Positions 19,368 through 28,022 of a DNA stretch of 64,000 nt are shown piece after piece (within the stretch, counting starts at the first letter, position 1; each line of letters opens with the position of its first letter). Both the position numbers and the translations under genes were made by a program. The DNA is from Microbacterium sp. 67-17 (GTDB lineage Bacteria > Actinomycetota > Actinomycetes > Actinomycetales > Microbacteriaceae), in NCBI RefSeq assembly GCF_001898325.1, contig NZ_MKTR01000024.1:182587-246586 (forward strand), written 5' to 3'. Below the pieces are notes generated by a model. The model searched no databases and was not told the origin of the DNA. It was given only the letters and a program-made list of their open reading frames with translations.

Positions 19368-20584
19368 GTCGTCCGGTCGTCATCAGGACCGGTGGGAGGC
19401 GTCGATGACGACGGGTCAGCGGGTGGCGTGACGGGTGCCGTCCGCGCGGGTGTCGGCTCGGCTGCAGGTGGGGGAGCCAGGGTGTAGCCCGGTGGCGGGG
19501 CGAATGGCGCCGGTTGCGGGTACGCCGCGGGCCACCGCGGCTGCACGGTGCGGCCGATGTGGACGACGTACGGGTCGGGGAGGCCCGCCTCTCCCGCATC
19601 TCTGCGATCCACGTACTCGAGCAGGTCGAGGTCGAGCCCCTCATGCCGCATCCGGCAGTCGATGTAGACGAGCCCCGCGGCAGTGGACTGCACGATGACG
19701 GCGACGGACTGGATGAGAAGCGTCACGATCTGCGTGAGACCGAGGGTTGCGACGATGCCGATGATCGCCGCTGCGCTCTCATCACCCGTGGGCGCTATCA
19801 CTGTCGTCAGTGCGGAGGCGAGGAATGAGAACGGGATGCTGACGACCTGCGCCACGGCGCCGAAGACGAGCGAGACGAGCACCAGGATGCCCAGGATGAC
19901 CCAGAATCGGCCCCGCGACAGCCGCCACGAGCGCGCCAAAGCCGCGCCCAGGCTCGTGTGCTCCACGATCAGGACCGCCGGAACAAGCAGCAGCTTCACG
20001 GCGAGCCAGAGGCTCAGGGGGATCGCGGCGAGGACCACGAGGATCCCGAGGATGATCGCGGCGGCGGGAACGGCGACAGCCAGGACGGCGATCAGACCGC
20101 CGACGATGACCACGATCACACCGATCGCGAGCGAGAGGAGGATCGTGTAGCCGACCAGACGCCAGGCCACGGGCCGCACGCGCTGCCACAGCATCCGCAG
20201 CGTCATCTTCTCGGCCACCGCAGCATGCAAAACGTCGGAGATGACCACGGCCTGCACGAGCACACCCACGGCGCCCGCAAGTAGACCGAGTACGAGACCC
20301 GACAGCGCGGTGAGTGTAATCGATCCCGTCAGGACGGCATCCCACTCGTCGGTGCCGGCAGGCACGGTGTCGAGCCGCGAGAAGCTCGCGAACGCGACGC
20401 CCGAGATGGCGATGGTGACCACGAGGTAGGCGATGGTCTGCACGACCATCGCGAACCCGAGCAGCACCTTCGGGTTGTGTCGCAGCGCCGAGAACGAGCG
20501 GCCCAGAATCGTGCCGAACGTCAGCGGTTGCAGCGGGATGATTCCAGGCCGCGGCGCAGGCGTCCAAGACGGGTACGCGGTCAC
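19349..20584 (-). CDS. Polytopic membrane protein (glycerophosphodiester phosphodiesterase membrane-domain type)
   Basis: 411 aa. GTG start with a strong AGGAGG site 5 nt upstream. About six helices between residues ~35 and 310 (FGTILGRSFSALRHNPKVLLG at the start of helix 1, then LAVKLLLVPAVLIVEHTSLG). A Pro/Ala-rich cytoplasmic tail from ~350 holds PYVVHIGRTVQPRW and repeated APPP runs. It resembles the membrane domain annotated as GDPD_ext in actinobacteria, but no phosphodiesterase domain is present. It heads the leftward membrane operon and is divergent from mtrA (215-bp spacer), so both may share regulation. Confidence 0.75.
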   Translation of the reverse strand: MTAYPSWTPAPRPGIIPLQPLTFGTILGRSFSALRHNPKVLLGFAMVVQTIAYLVVTIAISGVAFASFSRLDTVPAGTDEWDAVLTGSITLTALSGLVLGLLAGAVGVLVQAVVISDVLHAAVAEKMTLRMLWQRVRPVAWRLVGYTILLSLAIGVIVVIVGGLIAVLAVAVPAAAIILGILVVLAAIPLSLWLAVKLLLVPAVLIVEHTSLGAALARSWRLSRGRFWVILGILVLVSLVFGAVAQVVSIPFSFLASALTTVIAPTGDESAAAIIGIVATLGLTQIVTLLIQSVAVIVQSTAAGLVYIDCRMRHEGLDLDLLEYVDRRDAGEAGLPDPYVVHIGRTVQPRWPAAYPQPAPFAPPPGYTLAPPPAAEPTPARTAPVTPPADPSSSTPPTGPDDDRTTWAMPR

Positions 20585-20799
20585 GGGTTCCTCCTACAGG
20601 CTGGAATCGTCGTGAGTTCCATCGTGTCACACGGGAAGCGGAGCCGCTCGTGCCCGTCCTGCGTGCCGCCGACGCGCGAGCCGGTGCCGACGCGCGCGAA
20701 TCAACGGCGTGCGCACAGGTGGAGTCGACTACTCTCGGGGGAAGCACACGCGGCTGCCTGCCGCCAGTGCGCAGGCTGGACGCAAGGAACGAAGGCGCG

Positions 20800-21480
20800 A
20801 TGAACTCACGCATCCTGGTGGTCGACGATGACACCGCCCTGGCGGAGATGATCGGGATCGTGCTGCGCACGGAAGGATTCGACACGGTCTTCTGCGCTGA
20901 CGGAAACGCCGCCGTCGAGACCTGGCGCGCGGAACGCCCTGACTTGATCCTGCTCGATCTGATGCTTCCCGGTCGCGACGGCATCGAGATCTGCACGGCG
21001 ATCCGCTCCGAGTCGGGCATCCCGATCATCATGCTGACGGCACGCACCGACACCGCCGATGTCGTGCGCGGACTGGAATCGGGTGCCGACGACTACATTG
21101 TCAAGCCGTTCAATCCGAAAGAGCTCGTGGCCCGCATCCGCACACGACTGCGCCCCGGCGGGCATCCGTCACAGGAGACGCTGCGAATCGGGAACCTGAC
21201 GATCGATGTCGCGGGCCATGAAGTGCGACGCGGTGACGAGGTGATCTCGCTCACGCCCCTTGAGTTCGAACTGCTTGTCGCGCTTGCCTCCAAGCCGCAA
21301 CAGGTGTTCTCACGGGAGATGCTGCTGGAGCAGGTCTGGGGTTACCACTACAAGGCCGACACGCGCCTGGTCAACGTGCACGTGCAGCGGCTGCGCGCCA
21401 AGGTCGAACTCGACCCCGACAACCCCCGCATCGTGACGACAGTGCGCGGTGTGGGCTACCGGGCCGGTGCTGTGGAGTGA
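20800..21480 (+). CDS. mtrA: Two-component response regulator MtrA
   Basis: 226 aa from the ATG at 20800; AAGGAACGAAGG lies upstream. OmpR/PhoB architecture: receiver domain with phospho-acceptor Asp53 (LILLDLMLPGRDG), Thr80 and Lys102 (VKPF), then a winged helix with the wing EQVWGYHYKADTRLVNVHVQRLR. MtrA controls peptidoglycan hydrolases, osmoprotection and division genes in actinobacteria and is often essential. It is followed by mtrB and lpqB. Longer in-frame upstream sequence is non-conserved and is excluded. Confidence 0.96.
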   Translation: MNSRILVVDDDTALAEMIGIVLRTEGFDTVFCADGNAAVETWRAERPDLILLDLMLPGRDGIEICTAIRSESGIPIIMLTARTDTADVVRGLESGADDYIVKPFNPKELVARIRTRLRPGGHPSQETLRIGNLTIDVAGHEVRRGDEVISLTPLEFELLVALASKPQQVFSREMLLEQVWGYHYKADTRLVNVHVQRLRAKVELDPDNPRIVTTVRGVGYRAGAVE

Positions 21481-21528
21481 GGGTCGTCGACGATCAGGCC
21501 GCGGGCAGCGGTCGCGTGAGGTGAGGCA

Positions 21529-23220
21529 GTGGGCGCCCGAGGGGCCGCCGAGCCGTCGTTTCGCCCGCTGATCTGGCGGCGCAACTGGCGGGCGTGGCCC
21601 GACAACCTCGTTCACCTGTGGCGACGGTCATTGCGATTTCGCACGCTCTCGGTGACGATCGTGCTCACGGCCTTCGCGATCCTGATCGCCGTGACGTGGA
21701 CTGCTCTGGCCATCCAGGATGACCTGTTCGCGTCTCGCCGCGACGAAGTCACCGAACAGGCACTTCGTGCGACGGCATCTGCACAGACCGTTCTTGACGG
21801 CGCCGACACCCAGGGCGATCCGGCACAGATCCAGCGCGTTTGGCTCGGGCTGCGCACTGCCCTGCAGCAGCAGTCCTCGACCGACATGATCGCGACGTTT
21901 CGCGTGGGGGCGCCCTCGGCAGCTGCGCAGGCGTACCGCGTCGGCGAGTTCGACACGGCGATCATCTCCGAGGGACTGCGCGAGAAGGTGCGGGCCGACG
22001 CCAATCAGCAGTGGTGGCAATCGGTAGCCCTCGATGCTTCGGGGACGCCCGGCATCGTCGTCGGGCAGCAGCTGATCTTCCCACAGGTCGGCACCTTCGA
22101 GGTCTACTACGCCTACGGACTGGAAGGGGCGGATCAGACGCTCCGATTCGTTCAGGCAACGCTGTGGGTCGTCGGCGTCGCGCTGGTCTTGCTCATCGGC
22201 GGCATCGCATGGTTCGTGCTCCGCTCGGTTACGGCCCCCATCGGTGAAGCTGCACAGACCAGCGCGAAACTCGCAGCGGGGGAGCTGGGGGTCCGGCTAC
22301 CCGTTCGCGGCGAGGATGAGCTCGCAACGCTCGGTGAGTCCTTCAACGCCATGGCCGACAGCATTGAATCTCAGATCAAGGAGCTCGCTGATCTGTCGCT
22401 GGTGCAGCAGCGATTCGTCTCGGACGTCTCGCACGAGCTGCGAACCCCGCTGACCACGATCCGGCTCGCCGCCGACATGTTGAACGACCGGCGCGATGAT
22501 TTCGACCCGGCAACAGCGCGCGCCGCCGAGTTGCTTGCTGCTCAGGTCGAGCGCTTCGAGGTTCTCCTCAGCGACCTCTTGGAGATCAGCCGATATGACG
22601 CGGGATCGGTGCAGCTCGAACTCGAACCGACGAGCCTTGCCCACGTGGCAGAGGACGTGATCGCCTCGATGGAGCAGGTCGCCCACCAGCACGATACAGA
22701 TCTGCGCCTGGTTGCCCCCGGCGGATACTCGCCCGTGGATCTGGACCCCCGGCGGGTGCGCCGCGTCCTTCGCAACCTCATCGGGAACGCGATCGAGCAC
22801 GGCGAGGGCAAGCCGGTCGTGGTCACCGTGGACAGCAACCAGCAAGCCGTCGCTGTCGGAGTGCGAGACTTCGGCATGGGTATCGCCGCCGAGGATGCCG
22901 CACGCGTGTTCGACCGCTTTTGGCGCGCCGATCCGTCCCGCAAGCGCACCCTGGGTGGAACGGGCCTCGGCCTGGCGATCTCACTCGGCGATGCCAAGCT
23001 CCACGGGGGAGACCTCGCCGTGTGGTCGGAGCCGGGCCGCGGGGCGCACTTCGTGCTCACGCTCCCGCGCGGCGCGCACCGCACGGGACTCGCAGCGCTC
23101 CCGCTGGACTCGCCCATTCCGCTCGACCCCGGCGACGAGAACACGCTCGACGCCTTCGAGCACACCCAGCCGATATCGACGATCCCCGGCGGCGACCGAG
23201 CACCGGGAGCTCAATCATGA
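21529..23220 (+). CDS. mtrB: Sensor histidine kinase MtrB
   Basis: 563 aa. Transmembrane helices at ~39-62 and ~207-231 flank an extracytoplasmic sensor. HAMP (RSVTAPIGEAAQTSAKLAAGE) leads to HisKA with His302 (SDVSHELRTPLTTIRL), then HATPase boxes N (NLIGNAIEHG), G1 (VRDFGMGI) and G2 (GGTGLGLAI). It phosphorylates MtrA in response to envelope status. Starts at GTG 21529 with GTGAGG 8 nt upstream. The C-terminal ~50 residues after the kinase are acidic and Pro-rich, as in other MtrB proteins. The stop overlaps the lpqB start (ATGA). Confidence 0.95.
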   Translation: MGARGAAEPSFRPLIWRRNWRAWPDNLVHLWRRSLRFRTLSVTIVLTAFAILIAVTWTALAIQDDLFASRRDEVTEQALRATASAQTVLDGADTQGDPAQIQRVWLGLRTALQQQSSTDMIATFRVGAPSAAAQAYRVGEFDTAIISEGLREKVRADANQQWWQSVALDASGTPGIVVGQQLIFPQVGTFEVYYAYGLEGADQTLRFVQATLWVVGVALVLLIGGIAWFVLRSVTAPIGEAAQTSAKLAAGELGVRLPVRGEDELATLGESFNAMADSIESQIKELADLSLVQQRFVSDVSHELRTPLTTIRLAADMLNDRRDDFDPATARAAELLAAQVERFEVLLSDLLEISRYDAGSVQLELEPTSLAHVAEDVIASMEQVAHQHDTDLRLVAPGGYSPVDLDPRRVRRVLRNLIGNAIEHGEGKPVVVTVDSNQQAVAVGVRDFGMGIAAEDAARVFDRFWRADPSRKRTLGGTGLGLAISLGDAKLHGGDLAVWSEPGRGAHFVLTLPRGAHRTGLAALPLDSPIPLDPGDENTLDAFEHTQPISTIPGGDRAPGAQS

Positions 23221-24896
23221 GGCGGCTCATCGCAAGCGTGCTGGCACTGGCCGGCATCCTCGTGCTCTCGGCCTGCGCGGGATTACCCGTCAGTGGACCG
23301 GTCACTGCCGGTCGGCCCGTCGATGAGGTGCTGACCGGCCCCGAGGTGCGCTTCTTCCCGGAAGAAGCCCAGCCCGGAGCGACTCCGGAGGAGATCGTCG
23401 AGGGTTTCCTGCTTGCCGGATCGGGCTCGAGCAATGACTGGCAGGCCGCTCGCTCCTTTCTTGCACCCTCGATCCAGTCCTCGTGGGACCCCTCAGCCGG
23501 AGTCGCGATCGTCCCTGCGGGGCAGATCGTTGCGCAGCCGGCGGTCGATGACACGGTCAGAGTCACTCTCGCTCCCGTGGCCAGTGTCGATGAGACCGGC
23601 CGCTACGAGCCGACCCTCGGCGGCACCGCGACTCTCGCTTTCGAACTGGTCGAGATAGCGGGCCAGTGGCGAATCTCGAAGGCTCCCGACGGCATCGTCC
23701 TGGACGAGAGCGTGTTCGGGACAGTTTTCCATCGCTACTCGGTGATGTACTTCGACCCGTCGTGGACGTATCTCGTTCCCGATGAGAGATGGTTCCCGAC
23801 GACATCCGCTGCCGTCCGCATCACCACGGCGCTGGTCGACGAGCAGCCGAGTGACTGGCTTACCGGGGCAGTATCCACTGCTTTCACTGATGACGTGACC
23901 TCCGTCTACTCGTCAGTGCCGCAGAGCGCAGGAACTGCCCAGGTGGAGCTGTCGCCCGAGGCCCTTGCGCTGCCCCAGCTCACGATCGACCGCATGGCAA
24001 CGCAGCTAGAAGCGAGCCTTGCCACCGCCGGGATCACTGAGGTGCAATTGACCGTCGACGGCGTCCCGATCGCCGCCACTCCGGTACCGACCCGGTCGAC
24101 CGCGGTCACCGGCGGCCCGCTGGTGATGACCGACCAAGGCTTCGGTTTCCTCTCGGGCACCGCGATCACGGCGATTCCCGGGCTCTCGGACGCCGTCGCA
24201 CGAAGCAACCCGGTTGCCGTGCAGGTGGGGCCTGATCAGGAGAGCGCAGCGGTCCGCTCAGCGGACGGTTCGGTCGCTCGTGCTGAAGCCACCGACGATG
24301 TCGTGGTCGTCGACACCCGCAGCGGGCTTCGAGATCCCGTGATCGACGCCCGGGGCTTCGTCTGGAGTATTCCTGCCCGTTCACCGGCAGCTCTCACCGC
24401 TTTCGGTCCCGGCGTCGAGTCCCCGCTTCTCTCGCAGCCGTGGGCGGCAGCCGGCGCCGCCGACGTGCAGGCCGTGTCGATCTCCCGAGACGGTACGCGC
24501 ATGGCAGGCGTCGTGCGCGTTGGTGATCGCACCGAGCTGTGGCTGTCGGGCGTCATCCGAAACAACGATGGAGTCCCCGCGCGATTGGGTGAGCCGATCA
24601 TTGCGGGCAGCATCGAGGGCGAGGCCGTGTCGATGGCGTGGACGGATGACGTCACCGTCGCTGTCGTCGTGCGATCAGGAACCGAGACCAACCTCGTCGA
24701 ACAGGTCGTCGGGGGCGCTTCCGCAACGGTTTCCGGTCCCGCCGGCGTTTCGATCTCGACGGTTGCGACCGCCACGTCGAGCGTTCGCCTCCGTTCGGAG
24801 GAGGGTGGGCTGTACGTGCGCCGCGGCGCGAACTGGCTGCAGACCGCGGAGGGGATCTTGCTCCTCGCAGTGCAGCAGGGCACGCCGCAGCGGTGA
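23217..24896 (+). CDS. lpqB: Lipoprotein LpqB, MtrAB accessory protein
   Basis: 559 aa. Signal peptide with lipobox LSAC (lipid-modified Cys20), then GerMN-type sporulation domain sequence (~190-310) and a C-terminal beta-propeller-like region (LpqB domain). LpqB binds the MtrB extracytoplasmic domain and tunes MtrA activity in mycobacteria and Streptomyces; located on the outer face of the membrane. Start ATG 23217 overlaps the mtrB stop; the longer upstream frame is the mtrB gene in another phase. Confidence 0.95.
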   Translation: MRRLIASVLALAGILVLSACAGLPVSGPVTAGRPVDEVLTGPEVRFFPEEAQPGATPEEIVEGFLLAGSGSSNDWQAARSFLAPSIQSSWDPSAGVAIVPAGQIVAQPAVDDTVRVTLAPVASVDETGRYEPTLGGTATLAFELVEIAGQWRISKAPDGIVLDESVFGTVFHRYSVMYFDPSWTYLVPDERWFPTTSAAVRITTALVDEQPSDWLTGAVSTAFTDDVTSVYSSVPQSAGTAQVELSPEALALPQLTIDRMATQLEASLATAGITEVQLTVDGVPIAATPVPTRSTAVTGGPLVMTDQGFGFLSGTAITAIPGLSDAVARSNPVAVQVGPDQESAAVRSADGSVARAEATDDVVVVDTRSGLRDPVIDARGFVWSIPARSPAALTAFGPGVESPLLSQPWAAAGAADVQAVSISRDGTRMAGVVRVGDRTELWLSGVIRNNDGVPARLGEPIIAGSIEGEAVSMAWTDDVTVAVVVRSGTETNLVEQVVGGASATVSGPAGVSISTVATATSSVRLRSEEGGLYVRRGANWLQTAEGILLLAVQQGTPQR

Positions 24897-24920
24897 CCCG
24901 TCGGCTCCTCCCGAGCTTTC

Positions 24921-25697
24921 GTGTCCGCCCGGTCTTTCGGGGTATCGCTGCGGACCTCTGTTGCGAAGAGCATTCCGGCGCACGCTGGGACGGTGCCAAC
25001 CTCTGCCTCCCCGAGTGCCGCGGCACGGGTGCGCGATGCAGCAGTGCAAGCGCTCTCGTGGCTGATCCCGGTCGACTGCGCTGGATGCGGCCAGCCTGAC
25101 TCCCCGCTGTGTGAGCAGTGCGAGCGTGCGTTGCGCAGTGGCGGTGTGAGGCACCGGACGCTCGGGGAGTTCGCGGTGGTCAGCGCGATGGACTACGTCG
25201 GGCCCGTCGTCGGTGTCATGCGCTCGCTCAAAGCCGAGGGGCGGACCGGGCTCGCTCGCCCACTCGGGGCCGCGCTGCGCGGAGCGATGGAGGGGACGAA
25301 TACCGTGGCCGGGGGATTGGTGCCTGCCATCGCGGCCGGTGCGGTCATCCCGGTTGCGATCCCGTCGTCGTCGGCTGCCCTGCGCCGCCGCGGCTACGGC
25401 GTCGTCGAGCTCATCGTCAGGGAGGCTGGGCTTCACTGCCTCCCCGCCCTCCGGAGCGTCGGCTCCGGCGTCGATCAACGGGCACTGGGTCGGGCGGCGC
25501 GGGAACGCAACACCCAGGGCATGTTCGCCGTGCGCTCGGTGCCTTTGCGGCCCGTCGTCCTCATCGATGATGTCGTGACGACCGGCGCGACCCTGCGGGC
25601 GGCGACCGATGCGTTGCGTGCGGCAGGGGCGACGGTTATCGGAGCTGTCACAGTGGCGTCCACTCCGCTGCTGTGGTCACGTGACACGCAGGGATAA
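24921..25697 (+). CDS. ComF-family phosphoribosyltransferase
   Basis: 258 aa from GTG 24921. Zinc-ribbon cysteines CAGC...CEQC, then a PRTase fold with the PRPP loop VVLIDDVVTTGAT and the ComF signature NTQGMF. Role in DNA uptake is known for Bacillus ComF; in actinobacteria the function is unclear but the gene reliably lies between lpqB and hpf. The N-terminal ~35 residues look non-conserved; GTG 25029 (just before the region RDAAVQALSW) is an equally good start and I cannot decide between them. Confidence 0.85.
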   Translation: MSARSFGVSLRTSVAKSIPAHAGTVPTSASPSAAARVRDAAVQALSWLIPVDCAGCGQPDSPLCEQCERALRSGGVRHRTLGEFAVVSAMDYVGPVVGVMRSLKAEGRTGLARPLGAALRGAMEGTNTVAGGLVPAIAAGAVIPVAIPSSSAALRRRGYGVVELIVREAGLHCLPALRSVGSGVDQRALGRAARERNTQGMFAVRSVPLRPVVLIDDVVTTGATLRAATDALRAAGATVIGAVTVASTPLLWSRDTQG

Positions 25698-25804
25698 CCG
25701 GGGCAATGGTAGTCCCGATGTGGCGTTCTCGGAGTCGCTGAGCGCCGGGAGAATGTGCCCTCGCTGGGGTTCCTGCGAGTATGCGGACACAGCGGAAGTC
25801 GTGC

Positions 25805-25833
25805 GTGACAGGCAGGTGACCAGGGTCTAACGT
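25805..25833 (+). promoter_or_regulatory. Primary-sigma-type promoter of hpf
   Basis: GTGACA at 25805-25810 and TAACGT at 25828-25833 with an optimal 17-bp spacer, placing transcription start near 25840 and giving a leader of ~60 nt before hpf. Confidence 0.5.
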
Positions 25834-25854
25834 GGGGGTGACAAGGCGACTGAT

Positions 25855-25880
25855 GGTCCGCCCTTGGAACCGGGCGGACC
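25855..25880 (+). promoter_or_regulatory. 5'-leader hairpin of hpf
   Basis: GGTCCGCCC at 25855-25863 pairs perfectly with GGGCGGACC at 25872-25880 around an 8-nt loop. It ends 6 nt before the AAGGAGGT ribosome site (25887-25894). No T run follows, so it is more likely to control translation or mRNA stability than termination. Confidence 0.5.
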
Positions 25881-25898
25881 GGAAACAAGGAGGTCAAG

Positions 25899-26555
25899 AT
25901 GGACACGAACATCGTCGGCGTGGGAGTCGGTATCACCGATCGCTTCCGCTCGGTCGTCGAAGAGAAACTCGTCCGGATCGAACACCTCGCACCCCGTGCG
26001 CAGCGCATCGATGTCAAGGTCACTCACCGCACCTACCGCACGGGTCGGGTCGAAGACCACACCGTCGAGCTCACGCTCACCGGCAAGGGTCCGCTGGTGC
26101 GGGCTGAGGCAACCGATGCCGACAAGTTCACGGCGCTCGACATGGCTGTCGACAAGCTGTGCGAGCAGTTGCGCCGCGCCAAAGACAAGAGGGTGGACGC
26201 CCGAAACCACCCCCGTAAGGCGAGTTTCGACAAGGAGCGCGGCGAGCTCGACGGGATCGACATCCAGCCCGCATCGGCAGACGTGCTCCGGCGTGTGGCG
26301 ACCGGCGAAGTGCCGATCGTCGACGGTGAGGACGACGAGGCATACACGCCCGTCGTCATCCGCACGAAGGAGTTCGAGGCTGAGTGGATGACTGTCGAGG
26401 AGGCGGTCGACCGGATGGAACTGGTCGGCCACGACTTCTTCTTGTTCATCAATGCCGCAACCGATCACCCCAGCGTTGTCTACCGCCGCAAGGGCTGGGA
26501 CTACGGTGTGATCTCCCTCACGACAGAGGCGAGCCCGGCAGCCCTCGTGAGCTGA
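25899..26555 (+). CDS. hpf: Ribosome hibernation-promoting factor, long form
   Basis: 218 aa. N-terminal HPF/RaiA domain (~1-105: VGVGITDRFRSVVEEKL, beta strands IDVKVTHRTYRTG, then TALDMAVDKLCEQLRRAKDK) and the long-form dimerisation domain (~160-215: VVIRTKEFEAEWMTVEEAV, FFLFINAATDHPSVVYRRKG, YGVI). It binds 70S ribosomes and pairs them into inactive 100S dimers in stationary phase or stress. The ATG has a near-perfect AAGGAGGT site 4 nt upstream. Position just before secA agrees with the actinobacterial order. Confidence 0.96.
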   Translation: MDTNIVGVGVGITDRFRSVVEEKLVRIEHLAPRAQRIDVKVTHRTYRTGRVEDHTVELTLTGKGPLVRAEATDADKFTALDMAVDKLCEQLRRAKDKRVDARNHPRKASFDKERGELDGIDIQPASADVLRRVATGEVPIVDGEDDEAYTPVVIRTKEFEAEWMTVEEAVDRMELVGHDFFLFINAATDHPSVVYRRKGWDYGVISLTTEASPAALVS

Positions 26556-26580
26556 GTGCTCGCGGCGCTGCCGCGAGATC

Positions 26581-26624
26581 GAGAACGGATGCCGTGAGCC
26601 GAACAGCTCGCGGCATCCGTTCTC
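26581..26624. terminator. Strong bidirectional terminator after hpf
   Basis: A 19-bp stem with one mismatch: 26581-26599 (GAGAACGGATGCCGTGAGC) pairs with 26606-26624, loop of 6 nt. It abuts the stop of the converging coiled-coil gene at 26625. The stem contains the window's over-represented GGATGCC/GGCATCC motif. Confidence 0.85.
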
Positions 26625-27980
26625 TCAGTCGAAGATCCCGTCGAGGATGCTGCCGATCACCAGGCCCCCGAGGATTCCTCCGACCAGGTCCGAACCGCCG
26701 CCGGTGCGGCGCCCGAAGCCCTCCATGGGGCCGCCCCATTGCGGCGGCGGTCCCGCCGCGGGACGGGATGCGTCGATGTCGCGCTGGGCATACCGCAACG
26801 CGTCACCTGCCAGCTGGGCCGAGCGGCGGGCGAACTCCATGGCCTGCTCGCGATCGTCCTCGGGGATGGTGGGGACGGTCGCGGCGGAGCCTCCGACGAG
26901 GCGGTCCAGGTCTGCCCGGACGCGCTCGGCTTCGGCAAGGCGCGTGCGCGCGTCAGCACCGATCCAGCCCCGGTGTCCAGCGATGACGTCTCGGGCTACC
27001 GCGAGCTGGCGGTCAGCGTCATCGATCGCGTTTCGCACATGGCCCAGCTCCGGGATCGGTCGGGATGCGCGTTCGAGCGCCGCTGCCACTGCCGCATCGA
27101 GTGCCGCGTTCGCTTCCCGCATCCGGGTCAAGTGCTCGAACGGATCGGTGTTCACGCCGGCGGCGGGAAGAGCAGAAAGGGCAGCCTGCAGTGCTGACAT
27201 CGCCTCGATGACGGCAGGAACCTGCGGCGCGGTACGCGCCGCGATCAGATCCCCACGCGAGTCCTCCACGATCGCGCCGAGCGTCGCTTCAGCCCGGAGG
27301 GCCTCGACCTCGAATGTTTCGACGGCATCGACCAAGGTCTCGGCGCGACGAGCCGCTTCGGTGGCAGCTTCCATCGCGAGATTAGCCTGCTCCCGCTGCC
27401 CGGCTTCCCGCCGACGCTCAGCGACTCCCGCGCTGTGTTCGGCAAAGCTCAGGAGCTGTTCGGCCTCCGCGGGATTGGCGCCCACACCTTCCAACGCGCG
27501 TGTGGAGTACCTGGTGGCAAGCCGTTCGACGGTCTCACGGGCGTGCGGGATGCGTTCCCGGACACGGGCAGCGTCAGCGCGGACCCGGGCGATGATCTCC
27601 GGCGCTCGACGCGCCCGCTCGATCGGCTCGGCCAACGCCGCCATCCGGTCTTCGAGGAGGTCTTCTGCCCAGTCGCACAGCTGGATGATGCGGGTGTTGC
27701 GAGTGCGCAGTTCGTCGGCGCTATCGGGAATCTCGTCATGGTTGAGCTGGTGCAGGTGGAAGGCCTCTTGCATGTGGGTCTGCACCGAGTCGAGTGCGGC
27801 GCGCAAGTCGTCGACGGCGTTCGGTCCGAGTTCGGCTTCGGCGAACGAGACCTCGTCGACGGCAAGGCGGATGTGTTCGTCAGCCGCGACGAGCGAGCTT
27901 TGCGCGCGGCGCGCGAGGTCAGCATCCTGTTGCGCCGTCTCGGCCTGTTCACGCTTGCGTCGTCCCCAAAAACCGGCCAT
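26625..27980 (-). CDS. Coiled-coil protein resembling the C-terminal part of TPM-domain proteins
   Basis: 451 aa, mostly alpha-helical and Ala/Arg/Glu-rich with long predicted coiled coils (~8-370). The section RGWIGADARTRLAEAERV, followed by LAGDALRYAQRDI and a Gly/hydrophobic C-terminus GGILGGLVIGSILDGIFD, resembles the tail of actinobacterial TPM-domain (YgcG-like) proteins. The TPM phosphatase-like domain and signal peptide are missing here. The basic N-terminus (MAGFWGRRKREQ) suggests a cytoplasmic start; the C-terminal segment could touch the membrane. A TAGGAT box (27987-27992) lies 6 nt before the ATG. Function unknown. Confidence 0.7.
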   Translation of the reverse strand: MAGFWGRRKREQAETAQQDADLARRAQSSLVAADEHIRLAVDEVSFAEAELGPNAVDDLRAALDSVQTHMQEAFHLHQLNHDEIPDSADELRTRNTRIIQLCDWAEDLLEDRMAALAEPIERARRAPEIIARVRADAARVRERIPHARETVERLATRYSTRALEGVGANPAEAEQLLSFAEHSAGVAERRREAGQREQANLAMEAATEAARRAETLVDAVETFEVEALRAEATLGAIVEDSRGDLIAARTAPQVPAVIEAMSALQAALSALPAAGVNTDPFEHLTRMREANAALDAAVAAALERASRPIPELGHVRNAIDDADRQLAVARDVIAGHRGWIGADARTRLAEAERVRADLDRLVGGSAATVPTIPEDDREQAMEFARRSAQLAGDALRYAQRDIDASRPAAGPPPQWGGPMEGFGRRTGGGSDLVGGILGGLVIGSILDGIFD

Positions 27981-27986
27981 GCCTTG

Positions 27987-27992
27987 ATCCTA
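27987..27992 (-). promoter_or_regulatory. Leaderless -10 box of the coiled-coil gene
   Basis: TAGGAT on the minus strand with a 6-nt gap to the ATG at 27980, the same arrangement as at 7587-7592. Confidence 0.55.
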
Positions 27993-28022
27993 GAATCGCG
28001 CAGCCGTGTTCGGGCTGAGTGG

